Notes: a model not told the origin generated them from the sequence alone. Shown: positions 35,128 through 44,264, counted from the stretch's first letter. The stretch: 64,000 nucleotides of DNA from Pseudomonas capeferrum (GCF_000731675.1 NZ_JMIT01000005.1:122508-186507), one strand, 5' to 3'. Program-made: numbers and translations.

Positions 35128-36420
35128 ATGGACGTCACCGCAACCCTGAGCCTGGGCGATCCACTGGAAGCAGCACGCAAGGCTACCGCCGAGATGCTGC
35201 AGACCCGCGAGCGAACCTACTCGCTGCCCCAGCCTTTCTACACCGACGAGCGTCTGTTCCAGATCGACATGCAGGAGATCTTCCACAAAGAGTGGCTGAT
35301 CGCTGGCATGACTTGCGAGATTCCGGCCAAAGGCAACTTCATCACCCTGCAGATCGGCAAGAACCCGATCATCGTCATCCGTGGCGCCGAAGGTAAGGTG
35401 CATGCCTTCCACAACGTCTGCCGCCATCGCGGTTCGCGCCTGTGCACCAGCGACAAGGGCAAGGTGGCCAAGCTGGTCTGCCATTACCACCAGTGGACCT
35501 ACGAGCTGGACGGTCGCCTGCTGTTCGCCGGCACCGAGATGGGCGCCGACTTCGACATGAAGGAATACGGCCTCAAGCCGGTGAACGTGAAGGTTGCGGG
35601 TGGTTACATCTTCATCAGCCTGGCGGAAAACCCGCCAGCCATCGACGAGTTCCTGGCCACTTTGGAGCATTACATGGAACCGTACGACATGGAGAACACC
35701 AAGATCGCGGTGCAGACCCAGTTGCTGGAAAAGGCCAACTGGAAGCTGGTACTGGAAAACAACCGCGAGTGCTACCACTGCAGCGGTTCGCACCCAGAGC
35801 TGCTGCAAACCCTGCTGGAGTGGGACGACACCAACGACCCACGCGCCAGCCAGGAATTCAAGGACCACGTGGCCGCCTCTGCCGCCGCCTGGGAAGCCGA
35901 GAAGATCCCGTACCTGCACAAGAGCCACGGGCTGCGTAACCGCATCGTGCGCATGCCGCTGCTCAAGGGCACCGTGTCGATGACCATGGACGGCAAGCAG
36001 GCCTGCCAGAAGCTGATGGGCCGCATCAAGAACCCGGACCTGGGTTCGATGCGCATCCTGCACCTGCCGCACTCGTGGAACCACTGCATGGGCGACCACC
36101 TGATCGTCTTCACCGTGTGGCCGATCAGCGCCCAGGAGACCCTGGTCACCACCAAGTGGCTGGTGCACAAGGATGCCGTCGAAGGCGTCGATTACGACCC
36201 GGAGCGCATGCGCAAGGTGTGGGACGCGACCAACGACCAAGACCGCCGCCTGGCCGAAGAGAACCAGCGCGGGATCAACTCCACGGCATACCAGCCAGGG
36301 CCTTATTCGAAGACCTATGAATTTGGCGTGGTGAACTTCATCGACTGGTACAGCCAGCGCGTGCTGGAGAACCTGGGGGCGGAGCCTGCGCCGTACTTGA
36401 AGGAAGTGCAGGCGCAGTAA
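35128..36420 (+). CDS. gbcA: Glycine betaine monooxygenase, Rieske oxygenase component
   Basis: This ring-hydroxylating-type oxygenase removes one methyl of glycine betaine as formaldehyde, giving dimethylglycine. It is 430 aa. The Rieske centre is CRHRGSRLC ... CHYHQW (near 97-120) and the mononuclear iron ligands are in NNRECYHCSGSHPEL (near 210). The ATG at 35128, with GAGGA upstream, is chosen; an upstream in-frame ATG at 35080 would add 16 residues unlike the family. Confidence 0.95.
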   Translation: MDVTATLSLGDPLEAARKATAEMLQTRERTYSLPQPFYTDERLFQIDMQEIFHKEWLIAGMTCEIPAKGNFITLQIGKNPIIVIRGAEGKVHAFHNVCRHRGSRLCTSDKGKVAKLVCHYHQWTYELDGRLLFAGTEMGADFDMKEYGLKPVNVKVAGGYIFISLAENPPAIDEFLATLEHYMEPYDMENTKIAVQTQLLEKANWKLVLENNRECYHCSGSHPELLQTLLEWDDTNDPRASQEFKDHVAASAAAWEAEKIPYLHKSHGLRNRIVRMPLLKGTVSMTMDGKQACQKLMGRIKNPDLGSMRILHLPHSWNHCMGDHLIVFTVWPISAQETLVTTKWLVHKDAVEGVDYDPERMRKVWDATNDQDRRLAEENQRGINSTAYQPGPYSKTYEFGVVNFIDWYSQRVLENLGAEPAPYLKEVQAQ

Positions 36421-36428
36421 GTATCCGT

Positions 36429-37253
36429 TCACGTGCGGCTAGTGGTGACCCCACTAGCTTGCTCACTGCCTGTTGCGTGTTGCGTCTTGCGTATTGCGCC
36501 TTGTCGTATGCTATTTCTCGATTCGGCAGACGGAGAAGCGGCGTCGGACGTCCATCTATTCATCCCGATCATCACAGGGGTACCCTGCAGCCATGGTTTC
36601 GCCTGAGCGAGGTCCCAAACCTCCTTTACCGACGTTCCCAGGGAAATCACGGTAAGGGTTGACAATGCCCATGTCTGCCAATCTTTTCCTGGCTCTACCA
36701 GGCGACTGATCCCCACTGCGATCCCTGCAACGGCACTGGCGCCACTGACCACCGAAAGCGCCCAATCACTTCGCGATGAGACAGGCAAGAGCCCTACCGT
36801 GTCGTTGACAGCGGCTGCTTGTAGGGCCATGCCTCGATGCGCCTGACGTGTTCGCCACATTGATCGAAGCTTCAGACCACTGGTGAAGAAACCCGTTAAG
36901 TTGGTAAGAATGCTGAGGATAGGAAACAGGTACTCACTGGCTTCCTGCCCTGTCGGATCGCGGTAGTTGATCGGGTCACCGAGGCAGTATGCATATGCGT
37001 TGAACCCACCCGCAGCGAACGGGCTGAGCCGATCTGGCGAGCGAAAGCGCATCAGTTGCGGGCTATAGGCACGATGCCCATTGCCCAGCAGGTAGCAGCC
37101 ACTGGCTTGATCGAGGTGCGCATCAGAGAATGCCAGCCAAGGTCCAGCATCGGGTTGGAACCCAGCGTAGGGCGTATAGCGTCGATGCGGGGTAGCCTGC
37201 CCTCGCAGCACCGAGCGCTGGCGGTCAATTGCCAGCAGTGTGGTACCCGCCAT
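36429..37253 (-). CDS. Orphan RHS repeat-associated core protein 4, with hydrophobic variable C-terminus
   Basis: A 274-aa protein with a shorter N-terminus than genes 2 and 3. The core is YLLGNGHRAYSPQLMRF, SPDRLSPFAAGGFNAYAYC and GDPINYRDPTGQ (about 52-103). After DPTG the C-terminus contains three hydrophobic stretches (LFPILSILTNLTGFFTSG, SVVSGASAVAGIAVGIS, LSTLTVISLG), suggesting membrane association, unlike the hydrophilic C-termini of the other three. Four 7-bp tandem repeats lie inside its 3' end. Lux-box-like copy E lies 60 nt upstream of the ATG. It is convergent with gbcA, 8 nt from its stop. Confidence 0.82.
   Translation of the reverse strand: MAGTTLLAIDRQRSVLRGQATPHRRYTPYAGFQPDAGPWLAFSDAHLDQASGCYLLGNGHRAYSPQLMRFRSPDRLSPFAAGGFNAYAYCLGDPINYRDPTGQEASEYLFPILSILTNLTGFFTSGLKLRSMWRTRQAHRGMALQAAAVNDTVGLLPVSSRSDWALSVVSGASAVAGIAVGISRLVEPGKDWQTWALSTLTVISLGTSVKEVWDLAQAKPWLQGTPVMIGMNRWTSDAASPSAESRNSIRQGAIRKTQHATGSEQASGVTTSRT
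36473..36500. repeat. Four tandem 7-bp repeats (TTGCGTN)
   Basis: TTGCGTG, TTGCGTC, TTGCGTA, TTGCGCC in direct succession, inside the 3' end of RHS gene 4. Seven is not a multiple of three, so a gain or loss of one unit changes the C-terminal reading frame. Confidence 0.8.
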
Positions 37254-37265
37254 TGCTACGCTCCC

Positions 37266-37279
37266 CAGGTCATTACCTG
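37266..37279 (-). promoter_or_regulatory. Leader hairpin next to the ribosome-binding site of RHS gene 4
   Basis: CAGGT/ACCTG arms around a 4-nt loop directly upstream of GGGGAG on the minus strand. An outer GCTAC/GTAGC pairing would enclose the ribosome-binding site. Confidence 0.45.
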
Positions 37280-37313
37280 CCAGTACGTTAGCAAAGGGTA
37301 CCTGTAGCGGTAA

Positions 37314-37329
37314 CTGGCAAAAATGTCAG
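37314..37329 (-). promoter_or_regulatory. Lux-box-like 16-bp palindrome, copy E (upstream of RHS gene 4)
   Basis: On the minus strand CTGACATTTTTGCCAG then TT, identical to copy F. It lies 60 nt before the ATG. A TTTGCTAAC, placed where a -10 box would be for a site centred near -42, lies 20 nt downstream. Confidence 0.62.
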
Positions 37330-37668
37330 TTGCAGGGCAATGGTTTTCCACAGGCCAGGCGCCTACCTCGTCAGATCAATTTTTGATCAAAACTCTGCAA
37401 GCCTTGGCAGGCCTGGGCTGCAGCACTTCCCGAACAACTTGCCCACAGGTTGGCCAACAGACTTTGTGAGCAAGTCCGCCAATTCGCTTAAACACCCTGT
37501 GGGTAACTACACCAACCCCTTGAATTGCGGTATTTCTGAAAGCGTTTGCTGAAATTGATCATTATTTGTACGTATCGCTGCAAGGCCCGAAGCTATTGCG
37601 CTGCAGCGAAGCACGAACACTTTATCCACACCTTGGCGAACAGATTCCGGGGGTAAAACCCGGACCAC

Positions 37669-37684
37669 CTGACATTTTTGCCAG
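37669..37684 (+). promoter_or_regulatory. Lux-box-like 16-bp palindrome, copy F (upstream of cold-shock-like gene)
   Basis: CTGACATTTTTGCCAG then TT, 65 nt before the ATG at 37750. With copy E it forms a divergent pair in one ~500-nt intergenic region. Between them (37330-37668) there is AT-richer sequence with a perfect DnaA box TTATCCACA at 37622-37630 and no supported gene. Confidence 0.62.
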
Positions 37685-37749
37685 TTTCCTCAAAACCCCG
37701 CTCATGATTGATTGAAAGCAATCATGATGGCAGCAGCACGAGGTCACTT

Positions 37750-37968
37750 ATGCACAGTCGCCTGAAAGGCACTGTGAAGTGGTTCCATGAGGTGAATGGA
37801 GTAGGTGTAATAACGGCTGAGGACGGCAGTGGGGACTATTTCGTAGCGCGGTGTGCAATTCTGATGGTGGGCAGGGCGCGGCTACTGGAGGGGGAGCGGG
37901 TAAGCTTTGAACCCATAATCGATGGACTGGCCTTTTGGGCATTCAATGTTGCCGAGCTACAGCCTTGA
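37750..37968 (+). CDS. Divergent cold-shock domain protein
   Basis: A 72-aa protein with a recognisable but diverged cold-shock domain. LKGTVKWFHEVNGVGVITAEDGSGDYFVA corresponds to the KGTVKWFN-x-GFGFI RNP1 region, but the second RNA-binding motif (FVH) is changed to FVA. It ends VSFEPIIDGLAFWAFNVAEL. Nucleic-acid binding is likely but perhaps altered. GAGG lies 6 nt before the ATG at 37750. It is in the same intergenic arrangement as RHS gene 4 and carries the same upstream palindrome. Confidence 0.78.
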   Translation: MHSRLKGTVKWFHEVNGVGVITAEDGSGDYFVARCAILMVGRARLLEGERVSFEPIIDGLAFWAFNVAELQP

Positions 37969-37970
37969 AG

Positions 37971-37999
37971 GGCCTGTGGGCGCGCCACTCCCACAGGGC
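37971..37999 (+). terminator. Hairpin after cold-shock-like gene
   Basis: GGCCTGTGGG pairs with CCCACAGGGCC across a GC-rich loop, 3 nt after the stop. There is no T-run. Confidence 0.5.
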
Positions 38000-38029
38000 C
38001 CCTGCTGAATCAATGAGATTAAATGCACG

Positions 38030-38800
38030 TCAGCGTAGAACGCCTTCCTCAACCAGCAGCTTGAGAATCGCCTCGGCGCCTTCTTGCGGCGATACATCCT
38101 TGAGCACCTTGCCCCCGCCGCCGCTGGCCTTGGCCGTGGCCGCCTTCATCCGGTCGGCACCGCTCTTGGCCTTGATCACCTTCAGGCGCTTGGGCCGTGG
38201 GCGGGCAGGTTGCAGCTCAGCCTCGCCCAGCAGCTCGTCTTCGACAATGGCCACGTCATGCGCCGCCAGCACACCCCGCCGTGCCGGGCCGAAGGCACTC
38301 TGGCGCGGCTTGGGCGCTGCGTTATCCACAGTCGCCAGCAATGGCAGGCGGACCTTGAGGCGACGCCGCTGGCCCCGTGGTAGCGCTTGCAGCACCTGGG
38401 CGGTGCCGTTTTCGATGGACTCCACCTCTGCCAGGCCGACGATCAACGGCCAGCCCAGCTTCTCGGCCAGCAGAAACGGCAGCATGCCCGACCCTTCACC
38501 GGTTTCCGCCTGGCTGCCAGTCAGTACCAGCTGCGCGCCAGCATCGCGTAAATAGTCGCCGAGCACGCCCAATACATCCGCACCCGCCGGCTGTTCCAGC
38601 ACGTCCAGGTGCTCCAGGCCCATGCCCAGGTAGGCGCGCAGCGCCTCTTCACGAGGGTCGCCGGCATGTACCACCTGCAAGTTATCCCCAGCCAGCTGCA
38701 GACCCAGCTCCACTGCACGCGCGTCCTGCTCGGCGCGGCGGGCGCGCCCGGAGCTTGGGTGGGCACCGATCGAAACCAGGCTGATGACTTTCGTACTCAT
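38030..38800 (-). CDS. etfB: Electron transfer flavoprotein beta subunit (dimethylglycine/betaine pathway)
   Basis: A 256-aa ETF beta-type protein. It begins VISLVSIGAHPSSGRARRAEQDARAVELGLQL and keeps VLTGSQAETGEGSGMLPFLLAEKLGWPLI, the family nucleotide-binding region. It follows etfA by 10 nt and is the last gene of the unit dgcA-dgcB-etfA-etfB. It is a dedicated copy, divergent from housekeeping ETF, probably accepting electrons from dimethylglycine demethylase. The ATG at 38798-38800 is chosen by homology; the longer frame is the shadow of etfA. Confidence 0.88.
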   Translation of the reverse strand: MSTKVISLVSIGAHPSSGRARRAEQDARAVELGLQLAGDNLQVVHAGDPREEALRAYLGMGLEHLDVLEQPAGADVLGVLGDYLRDAGAQLVLTGSQAETGEGSGMLPFLLAEKLGWPLIVGLAEVESIENGTAQVLQALPRGQRRRLKVRLPLLATVDNAAPKPRQSAFGPARRGVLAAHDVAIVEDELLGEAELQPARPRPKRLKVIKAKSGADRMKAATAKASGGGGKVLKDVSPQEGAEAILKLLVEEGVLR

Positions 38801-38810
38801 GCTCGTGCCC

Positions 38811-40043
38811 TTATGCCGCGTCGCGCTGGCCGCCGCTGCGGTAGTTGTCCACAGCCTCGACCAGTGCCTGGAGAATTGCCGAACTGTCGCCAATCACCGA
38901 CAGATCGGCCCGTTTGATCATGTCGCAACCCGGGTCCATGTTGATCGCCACCACTTTGTCGCAGGCGCCGATACCCTGCAGGTGCTGGATGGCGCCAGAG
39001 ATACCCACCGCCACATAAACCCGCGCCGTGACCCAGGTACCGGTAGCCCCCACCTGGCGGTTGCGCGGCATGAAGCCGTCGTCCACCGCCACCCGCGAGG
39101 CGCCTTCGGTGGCACCGAGTGCCGCCGTGGCCTTGTGGTACAGGTCCCAGTCCTTGACGCCGTTGCCGCCCGAAACGATGAACTCCGCCTCGGCCATGGC
39201 GATGGTGGCCGGGTCGACCGCCACCGAGCCCAGGTCCTCGATACGCGACAGGCTGCGCACCACGCCTGTGGACAACTCCACCGGCAGCGCTTCGTGACGG
39301 GTTTCGCTGACCGGCTCGGCGCATTCCGCCGCCGCCAGGATCAAGCGCGGCACTGCACGCTGCAGGTCTTGCTGGCCGGCACCGGCGCGGCCGATGCACT
39401 GGCCATCCTTGACCTGCCACACCCGCGTCGCCGGGCGCTCGCCCAGGGCAGCGCCCAGGCGCCTGCCCAGCTCACCGCCACCGGTGCGGCTGTCGGGCAG
39501 CAGCCAGTGGCGCGGTGTGAACTGGTTATCCACAGCCCGCAAGCCTTGCACCAGTTGCTCTGGCGCGTAGCCTTCGAAAGCTTCGCCCTCGATGACCAGC
39601 AAGCGGTCGACACCGGCGTTGGCGAAGTTACTTTCCTTGTGCTCGCCAAACACGATCGCCAGCACCGCGCCGTCGCTGCCTGCCAGGCTGTGGGCCAGGC
39701 CGAGCAAGTCGCGGTCGTGGCTGCCGAGGCGGCCGCCGACCATGTCCGGCACCACGGCGATGTAGTACGCCGGCGCCGGCACCTGGTGCAGCGGCAGTTT
39801 CACTTCAGCCGCCGCCGTGCGCCGCCCGCCCACACCGGTGCCCTGCTGGGCGCCGCTGCGGTCGATACGCTTGATGCCAGCGGGGCCGATAAAGCCTGCG
39901 GCAATCGCGTGGGGGTTCTTGCGGATGACACCGTTTGGCCCCATCCAAGTGGTTTGTTGCGTCTGCATCGCCGCGTGCAGCGGATGCAGACGGTTACGGG
40001 CGATCCACTCGGCGCGTGGGTCGCGGCGGATGATGTCGCTCAT
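38811..40043 (-). CDS. etfA: Electron transfer flavoprotein alpha subunit (dimethylglycine/betaine pathway)
   Basis: A 410-aa ETF alpha subunit, longer than the usual ~310 aa because of an N-terminal extension of about 90 residues. The C-terminal FAD domain has IVSGGNGVKDWDLY, VGATGTWVTARVYVAVGISGAIQHLQGI and VVAINMDPGCDMIKRADLSVIGD. Its ATG overlaps the dgcB stop (TGATG). Together with etfB it should carry electrons from demethylation to the respiratory chain. Confidence 0.93.
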   Translation of the reverse strand: MSDIIRRDPRAEWIARNRLHPLHAAMQTQQTTWMGPNGVIRKNPHAIAAGFIGPAGIKRIDRSGAQQGTGVGGRRTAAAEVKLPLHQVPAPAYYIAVVPDMVGGRLGSHDRDLLGLAHSLAGSDGAVLAIVFGEHKESNFANAGVDRLLVIEGEAFEGYAPEQLVQGLRAVDNQFTPRHWLLPDSRTGGGELGRRLGAALGERPATRVWQVKDGQCIGRAGAGQQDLQRAVPRLILAAAECAEPVSETRHEALPVELSTGVVRSLSRIEDLGSVAVDPATIAMAEAEFIVSGGNGVKDWDLYHKATAALGATEGASRVAVDDGFMPRNRQVGATGTWVTARVYVAVGISGAIQHLQGIGACDKVVAINMDPGCDMIKRADLSVIGDSSAILQALVEAVDNYRSGGQRDAA

Positions 40044-41995
40044 CAGTGCACCTCCGCAGGTTCACGTTTGGCCGCTGGCGACTTGGCGTTCGCAGGGGCT
40101 TCGTCTTCGATCAGTACATCCGCTACCAACTCGGCCAGGTCCTTGATCTGTGGGCGCGGTTCGACCACACCTTCGAGCATGGCAGTGCACTGTGGGCAAC
40201 CGACTGCCACCAGCTCGGCCTCGGTCTCACGGATGTCGTCCATGCGCATGTCGGGGATACGTTGCTTGCCCGGGATGTCGGTGATCGGCGCACCGCCGCC
40301 ACCGCCGCAGCAACGGGAACGGAAGCCCGACCGCTGCATCTCGCGCACTTCGATGCCGAGCGCCTTGAGCACATCGCGCGGCGCCTCGTACTCGCCGTTG
40401 TAACGGCCCAGGTAGCACGGGTCGTGATAGGTCACGCTGCCGCCCTTGTGCTGGCCGAGGTTGAGCTTGTTGGCCGCGATCAGTTCGGCGATGTAGGTGC
40501 TGTGGTGCTGCACCTGGTACTCGCCGCCCAAGGCACCGTACTCGTTCTTCAGCACATGGAAGCTGTGCGGGTCGCAGGTGACGATGCGCTGGAAGCGGTA
40601 CTTGGCCAGGGTCTGGATGTTGCGTTTGGCCAGTTGCTGGAAGGTCGCTTCATCGCCCAGGCGCCGCGCCACGTCACCGCTGTCGCGTTCTTCCAGGCCA
40701 AGCACGGCAAAGTCCACGCCCGAGGCCTTGAGCACTTTGACGAAGGCGCGCAGGGTGCGTTGGTTGCGCATGTCGAAGGCACCATCACCGACCCAGAACA
40801 GCACCTCGGTGGTGTTCACCTCCGACAGCAGTTTCAGGTTGAGGTCGGCCGCCCAGTTCATCCGCCCGCCAGGGGCGAAGCCGCCAGGGTTGTCGGTGGC
40901 GATCAGGTTGTCCAGCACCTCGGCGCCCTTGTTCGGGGTCGCGCCTTTTTCCAGGGTGAGGTGACGGCGCATGTCGACGATGGCATCGACGTGCTCGATC
41001 ATCATCGGGCACTCCTCGACGCAGGCGCGGCAGGTGGTGCACGACCACAAGGTCTCGGCGTCGACCAGGCCGTTGACGATCGGCTGGTGCGGGTGGCCGC
41101 CATGCTCGCCAATAGGTTTGCCCGGGTAAGGGCTACCGGCAAACTTGGCGTCCGTGCCACCGGCCAGGCCGATGACCATGTCCTGGATGAGTTTTTTCGG
41201 GTTCAGCGGCTGGCCTGCGGCGTAGGCCGGGCACATGGCTTCACATTTACCGCACTGCACACAGGCATCGAAACCGAGCAGCTGGTTCCAGGTGAAGTCC
41301 ACCGGTTTTTCCACACCCAGCGGTGCGTTCGGGTCTTCCAGGTCCAGCGGCTTGAGGCCGGTGGAGCGGCCGCCGCCGAAGCGCTCGGCACGGCGGTGCC
41401 AGGCCAGGTGCAGGGCACCGGCGAAGGCGTGTTTCATCGGGCCGCCCCAGGTCATGCCGAAGAACAGCTCCGACACGCCCCACAGCACACCCAGGCCCAG
41501 TACGCCGACCATCACCCAGCCACCGGTGTTGGCGGGCAGGATGCCGGCCACCGGCAAGGTGGCGACGAAGAAGCTCGCGGCGAACACCAACAGGCTTTTC
41601 GGCAGCCGCATCCACGGGCCCTTGGACAGGCGCGAAGGCGGGTTGAGGCGGCGTTTGAAGACAAACAACGCGCCTGTGAACATGATCACCGTCGCCACCA
41701 GCAAGGCGTAGCCGAGGATCTTGCTCTGCAGGCCGAAGCCGTGCACCAGGATCGCCAAGGCAGCCGACAGCACGAAGCCGCCCGCCGTGGCCACGTGGGT
41801 CTTGGACATGTACTTGTCGCGCTCGACCACGTGGTGCAGGTCCACCAGGTAGCGTCGCGGCATGGCCAGCAGGCCGCCGATCAGGTTGACCTTGGACGGC
41901 CGGCCACGCCGCCACATGCGCATACGGCGCAGGGCGCCGAGCACCGCCAGGCCAAGGGCAGCGAACAGCAGAATGGGTAGAAGGGTGTTCAACAT
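40043..41995 (-). CDS. dgcB: Dimethylglycine demethylase subunit DgcB (membrane Fe-S oxidoreductase)
   Basis: A 650-aa protein with N-terminal membrane helices (LLPILLFAALGLAVLGAL, and several between 60 and 175). Two 4Fe-4S motifs follow (CVQCGKCEAMCP near 245; CTTCRACVEECP near 325), then two CCG-type heterodisulfide reductase domains, with CCGGGGGAP near the end. It is required with DgcA for dimethylglycine to sarcosine conversion. Its architecture suggests a membrane electron carrier linking ETF and the respiratory chain. The ATG 41993-41995 is chosen because the first helix starts there; the upstream frame runs through a REP. Confidence 0.93.
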   Translation of the reverse strand: MLNTLLPILLFAALGLAVLGALRRMRMWRRGRPSKVNLIGGLLAMPRRYLVDLHHVVERDKYMSKTHVATAGGFVLSAALAILVHGFGLQSKILGYALLVATVIMFTGALFVFKRRLNPPSRLSKGPWMRLPKSLLVFAASFFVATLPVAGILPANTGGWVMVGVLGLGVLWGVSELFFGMTWGGPMKHAFAGALHLAWHRRAERFGGGRSTGLKPLDLEDPNAPLGVEKPVDFTWNQLLGFDACVQCGKCEAMCPAYAAGQPLNPKKLIQDMVIGLAGGTDAKFAGSPYPGKPIGEHGGHPHQPIVNGLVDAETLWSCTTCRACVEECPMMIEHVDAIVDMRRHLTLEKGATPNKGAEVLDNLIATDNPGGFAPGGRMNWAADLNLKLLSEVNTTEVLFWVGDGAFDMRNQRTLRAFVKVLKASGVDFAVLGLEERDSGDVARRLGDEATFQQLAKRNIQTLAKYRFQRIVTCDPHSFHVLKNEYGALGGEYQVQHHSTYIAELIAANKLNLGQHKGGSVTYHDPCYLGRYNGEYEAPRDVLKALGIEVREMQRSGFRSRCCGGGGGAPITDIPGKQRIPDMRMDDIRETEAELVAVGCPQCTAMLEGVVEPRPQIKDLAELVADVLIEDEAPANAKSPAAKREPAEVH

Positions 41996-42054
41996 GGGAG
42001 GCTCCCACAAACAGCTGAATTCTTGCGCCCCTCTCAAAGGTGGGCGCGGACCCC

Positions 42055-42172
42055 TGTAGGAGCGGCCTTGCGTCGCGAAAGGGCTGCGCAGCGGCCCCGG
42101 CAATGTGTAGCACTGCTAAATGCCAGGGCCGCTACGCGACCCTTTCGCGACGCAAGGCCGCTCCTACAGGGG
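42055..42172. repeat. REP pair, family 2, between dgcA and dgcB
   Basis: Inverted family-2 repeat; the TGTAGGAGCGGCCTTGCGTC arm and its complement are about 60 nt apart, with inner GCGGCCCC/GGGCCGC pairing. It lies within the dgc operon in the 208-nt gap between the two subunit genes. Confidence 0.87.
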
Positions 42173-42203
42173 GGCCAGTCCCGCCCCTACAGAGGCGGTG
42201 CGA

Positions 42204-44264
42204 TCAGAAGTCCTTGCACAGGCGCAAGGCGTCGTAGATCGCCGCATGCACGTTGCGCTGGGCCACGCAGTCGCCGATGCGGTACAGCAGGTAGCCCTCG
42301 CCCGGCTGGCTGAGGATCGGCTGCGGCTTGATGGCGAACAGCGCCTCCACATCGATCTGGCCCTTGTTGCGCGAGCCTTCCTTCAGCGCGTAGTACAGTT
42401 CTTCATCAGGCCGCACGCCGTTCTCGATCACTACCTGGTCGACCACGCGCTCTTCCTTGGCACCGGTGTACTCGTTCTCCAGCACCGCCACCAGCTTGTC
42501 GCCTTCGCGGTAGACCTTTTCCAGCATCATGTCGCCGGTCATGATCACTTCTTTCGGGTACATGCTGCGGTAGTAGGTCGGGAAGGTCGTACCACCCATG
42601 GCCACACCCGGCTTGATGTCGTCGGTGACGATCTCGACCTGGCTGCCTTTGTCGGCAATGTAGTCCGCCGCCGACATGCCGGTGAACTCACAGATGGTGT
42701 CGTACACCAGCACGTTCTTGCCCGGCGCAACCTTGCCGTCGAGCACGTCCCAGCTGCTGACCACCAGCCCTTCGGCAGCGCCCCAGTGTTCGTTCTGCTC
42801 GACGAAAGGATGGCCGCCCACCGCCAGCACGATCACGTCCGGGCGCAGGTCCTGGATGGCGTCCACGCTGGCTGCGGTGCCCAGGCGCAGGTCGACCTTC
42901 AGCCGCGCCAGCTCTAGTTGGTACCAGCGGGTGATACCGGCGATCTGGTCACGTTGCGGTGCCTTGGCAGCAATGGTGATCTGCCCGCCGATCTGGTCTT
43001 TCTTCTCGAACAGGGTCACATCATGGCCACGCTCGGCAGCCACGCGGGCGGCTTCCATGCCGGCCGGGCCGGCGCCAACCACCACCACCTTGCGTTTGAC
43101 GCCGGTGGTCTTCTCGATGATGTGCGGCACACCCATGTACTCACGGGAGGTCGCGGCGTTCTGGATGCACAGTACATCCAGGCCCTGGTACTGGCGGTCG
43201 ATGCAGTAGTTGGCACCGACGCACTGTTTGATCTGGTCGATCTGGCCCATCTTGATCTTGGCGATCAGGTGCGGGTCGGCCATGTGCGCACGGGTCATGC
43301 CGACCATGTCCACGTAGCCGCCTTCGAGGATGCGCGTGGCCTGGTTCGGGTCCTTGATATTCTGCGCGTGCAGCACCGGGACCTTGACCACTTCCTTGAT
43401 GCCGGCCGCCAGGTGCAGGAACGGCTCCGGCGGGTAGCTCATGTTAGGGATGACGTTGGCCAGGGTGTTGTGGGTGTCGCAACCCGAGCCGACCACGCCG
43501 ATGAAGTCGAGCATGCCGGTGCCATCGTAGTAGGCGGCGATCTGCTTCATGTCCTCGTGGCTGAGGCCATCGGGGTGGAACTCGTCACCACACAGGCGCA
43601 TGCCCACGCAGAAGTCGTCACCGACCTCGGCGCGCACGGCCTTGAGCACTTCAAGGCCGAATTTCATGCGGCCTTCGAAGGTACCGCCCCATTCGTCGGT
43701 ACGCTTGTTGACCCGCGGGCTCCAGAACTGGTCGATCATGTGCTGGTGCACGGCCGACAGTTCGACGCCGTCCAGGCCGCCCTCTTTGGCACGCCGCGCA
43801 GCCTGCGCGTAGTTGCCGATGACGCGCCAGATCTCTTCCACCTCGATGGTCTTGCAGGTGGCGCGGTGCACCGGTTCACGGATACCCGACGGCGACATCA
43901 GGGTGGGCCAGTTGAAGCCGTCCCAGCGCGAGCGACGGCCCATGTGGGTAATCTGGATCATGATCTTGGCGCCATGCTTGTGCATGGCGTCGGCCAGGTT
44001 CTGGAAGTGCGGGATGATGCGGTCGGTCGACAGGTTGACCGACGCCCACCACTCCTGCGGGCTGTCGATGGCGACGACGGACGAGCCGCCGCAGATCGCC
44101 AGGCCGATGCCGCCCTTGGCCTTCTCTTCGTAATACTTCACATAGCGGTCGGTCGTCATGCCGCCGTCAGTGGCGTAGACCTCGGCGTGCGCGGTGCTGA
44201 GCACGCGGTTGCGGATGGTCAGTTTGCCGATCTGGATCGGCTGGAACATTGCTTCGAATGCCAT
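42204..44264 (-). CDS. dgcA: Dimethylglycine demethylase subunit DgcA (old-yellow-enzyme family)
   Basis: A 686-aa flavin/Fe-S oxidoreductase that demethylates dimethylglycine to sarcosine. The N-terminal TIM barrel is of the old yellow enzyme/trimethylamine dehydrogenase type (FQPIQIGKLTIRNRVLSTAH, GGLDGVELSAVHQHMIDQFWSP, GMTRAHMADPHL). A 4Fe-4S-binding cysteine cluster (CVGANYCIDRQYQGLDVLCIQN) follows near 350, then FAD/NAD domains (VVVVGAGPAGMEAARVAAERG). The DUF5943 gene precedes it by 15 nt. Confidence 0.94.
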   Translation of the reverse strand: MAFEAMFQPIQIGKLTIRNRVLSTAHAEVYATDGGMTTDRYVKYYEEKAKGGIGLAICGGSSVVAIDSPQEWWASVNLSTDRIIPHFQNLADAMHKHGAKIMIQITHMGRRSRWDGFNWPTLMSPSGIREPVHRATCKTIEVEEIWRVIGNYAQAARRAKEGGLDGVELSAVHQHMIDQFWSPRVNKRTDEWGGTFEGRMKFGLEVLKAVRAEVGDDFCVGMRLCGDEFHPDGLSHEDMKQIAAYYDGTGMLDFIGVVGSGCDTHNTLANVIPNMSYPPEPFLHLAAGIKEVVKVPVLHAQNIKDPNQATRILEGGYVDMVGMTRAHMADPHLIAKIKMGQIDQIKQCVGANYCIDRQYQGLDVLCIQNAATSREYMGVPHIIEKTTGVKRKVVVVGAGPAGMEAARVAAERGHDVTLFEKKDQIGGQITIAAKAPQRDQIAGITRWYQLELARLKVDLRLGTAASVDAIQDLRPDVIVLAVGGHPFVEQNEHWGAAEGLVVSSWDVLDGKVAPGKNVLVYDTICEFTGMSAADYIADKGSQVEIVTDDIKPGVAMGGTTFPTYYRSMYPKEVIMTGDMMLEKVYREGDKLVAVLENEYTGAKEERVVDQVVIENGVRPDEELYYALKEGSRNKGQIDVEALFAIKPQPILSQPGEGYLLYRIGDCVAQRNVHAAIYDALRLCKDF

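Noticed and set aside
37340..37552. Plus-strand ORF of 70 codons in the RHS4/cold-shock intergenic region
   Set aside because: No ribosome-binding site, no resemblance to known proteins, and it lies between two promoter elements.
37330..37668. Replication origin, because of DnaA boxes and AT-richer sequence
   Set aside because: No dnaA, dnaN, gidA or rpmH gene nearby, and the other boxes lie inside etf coding sequence.
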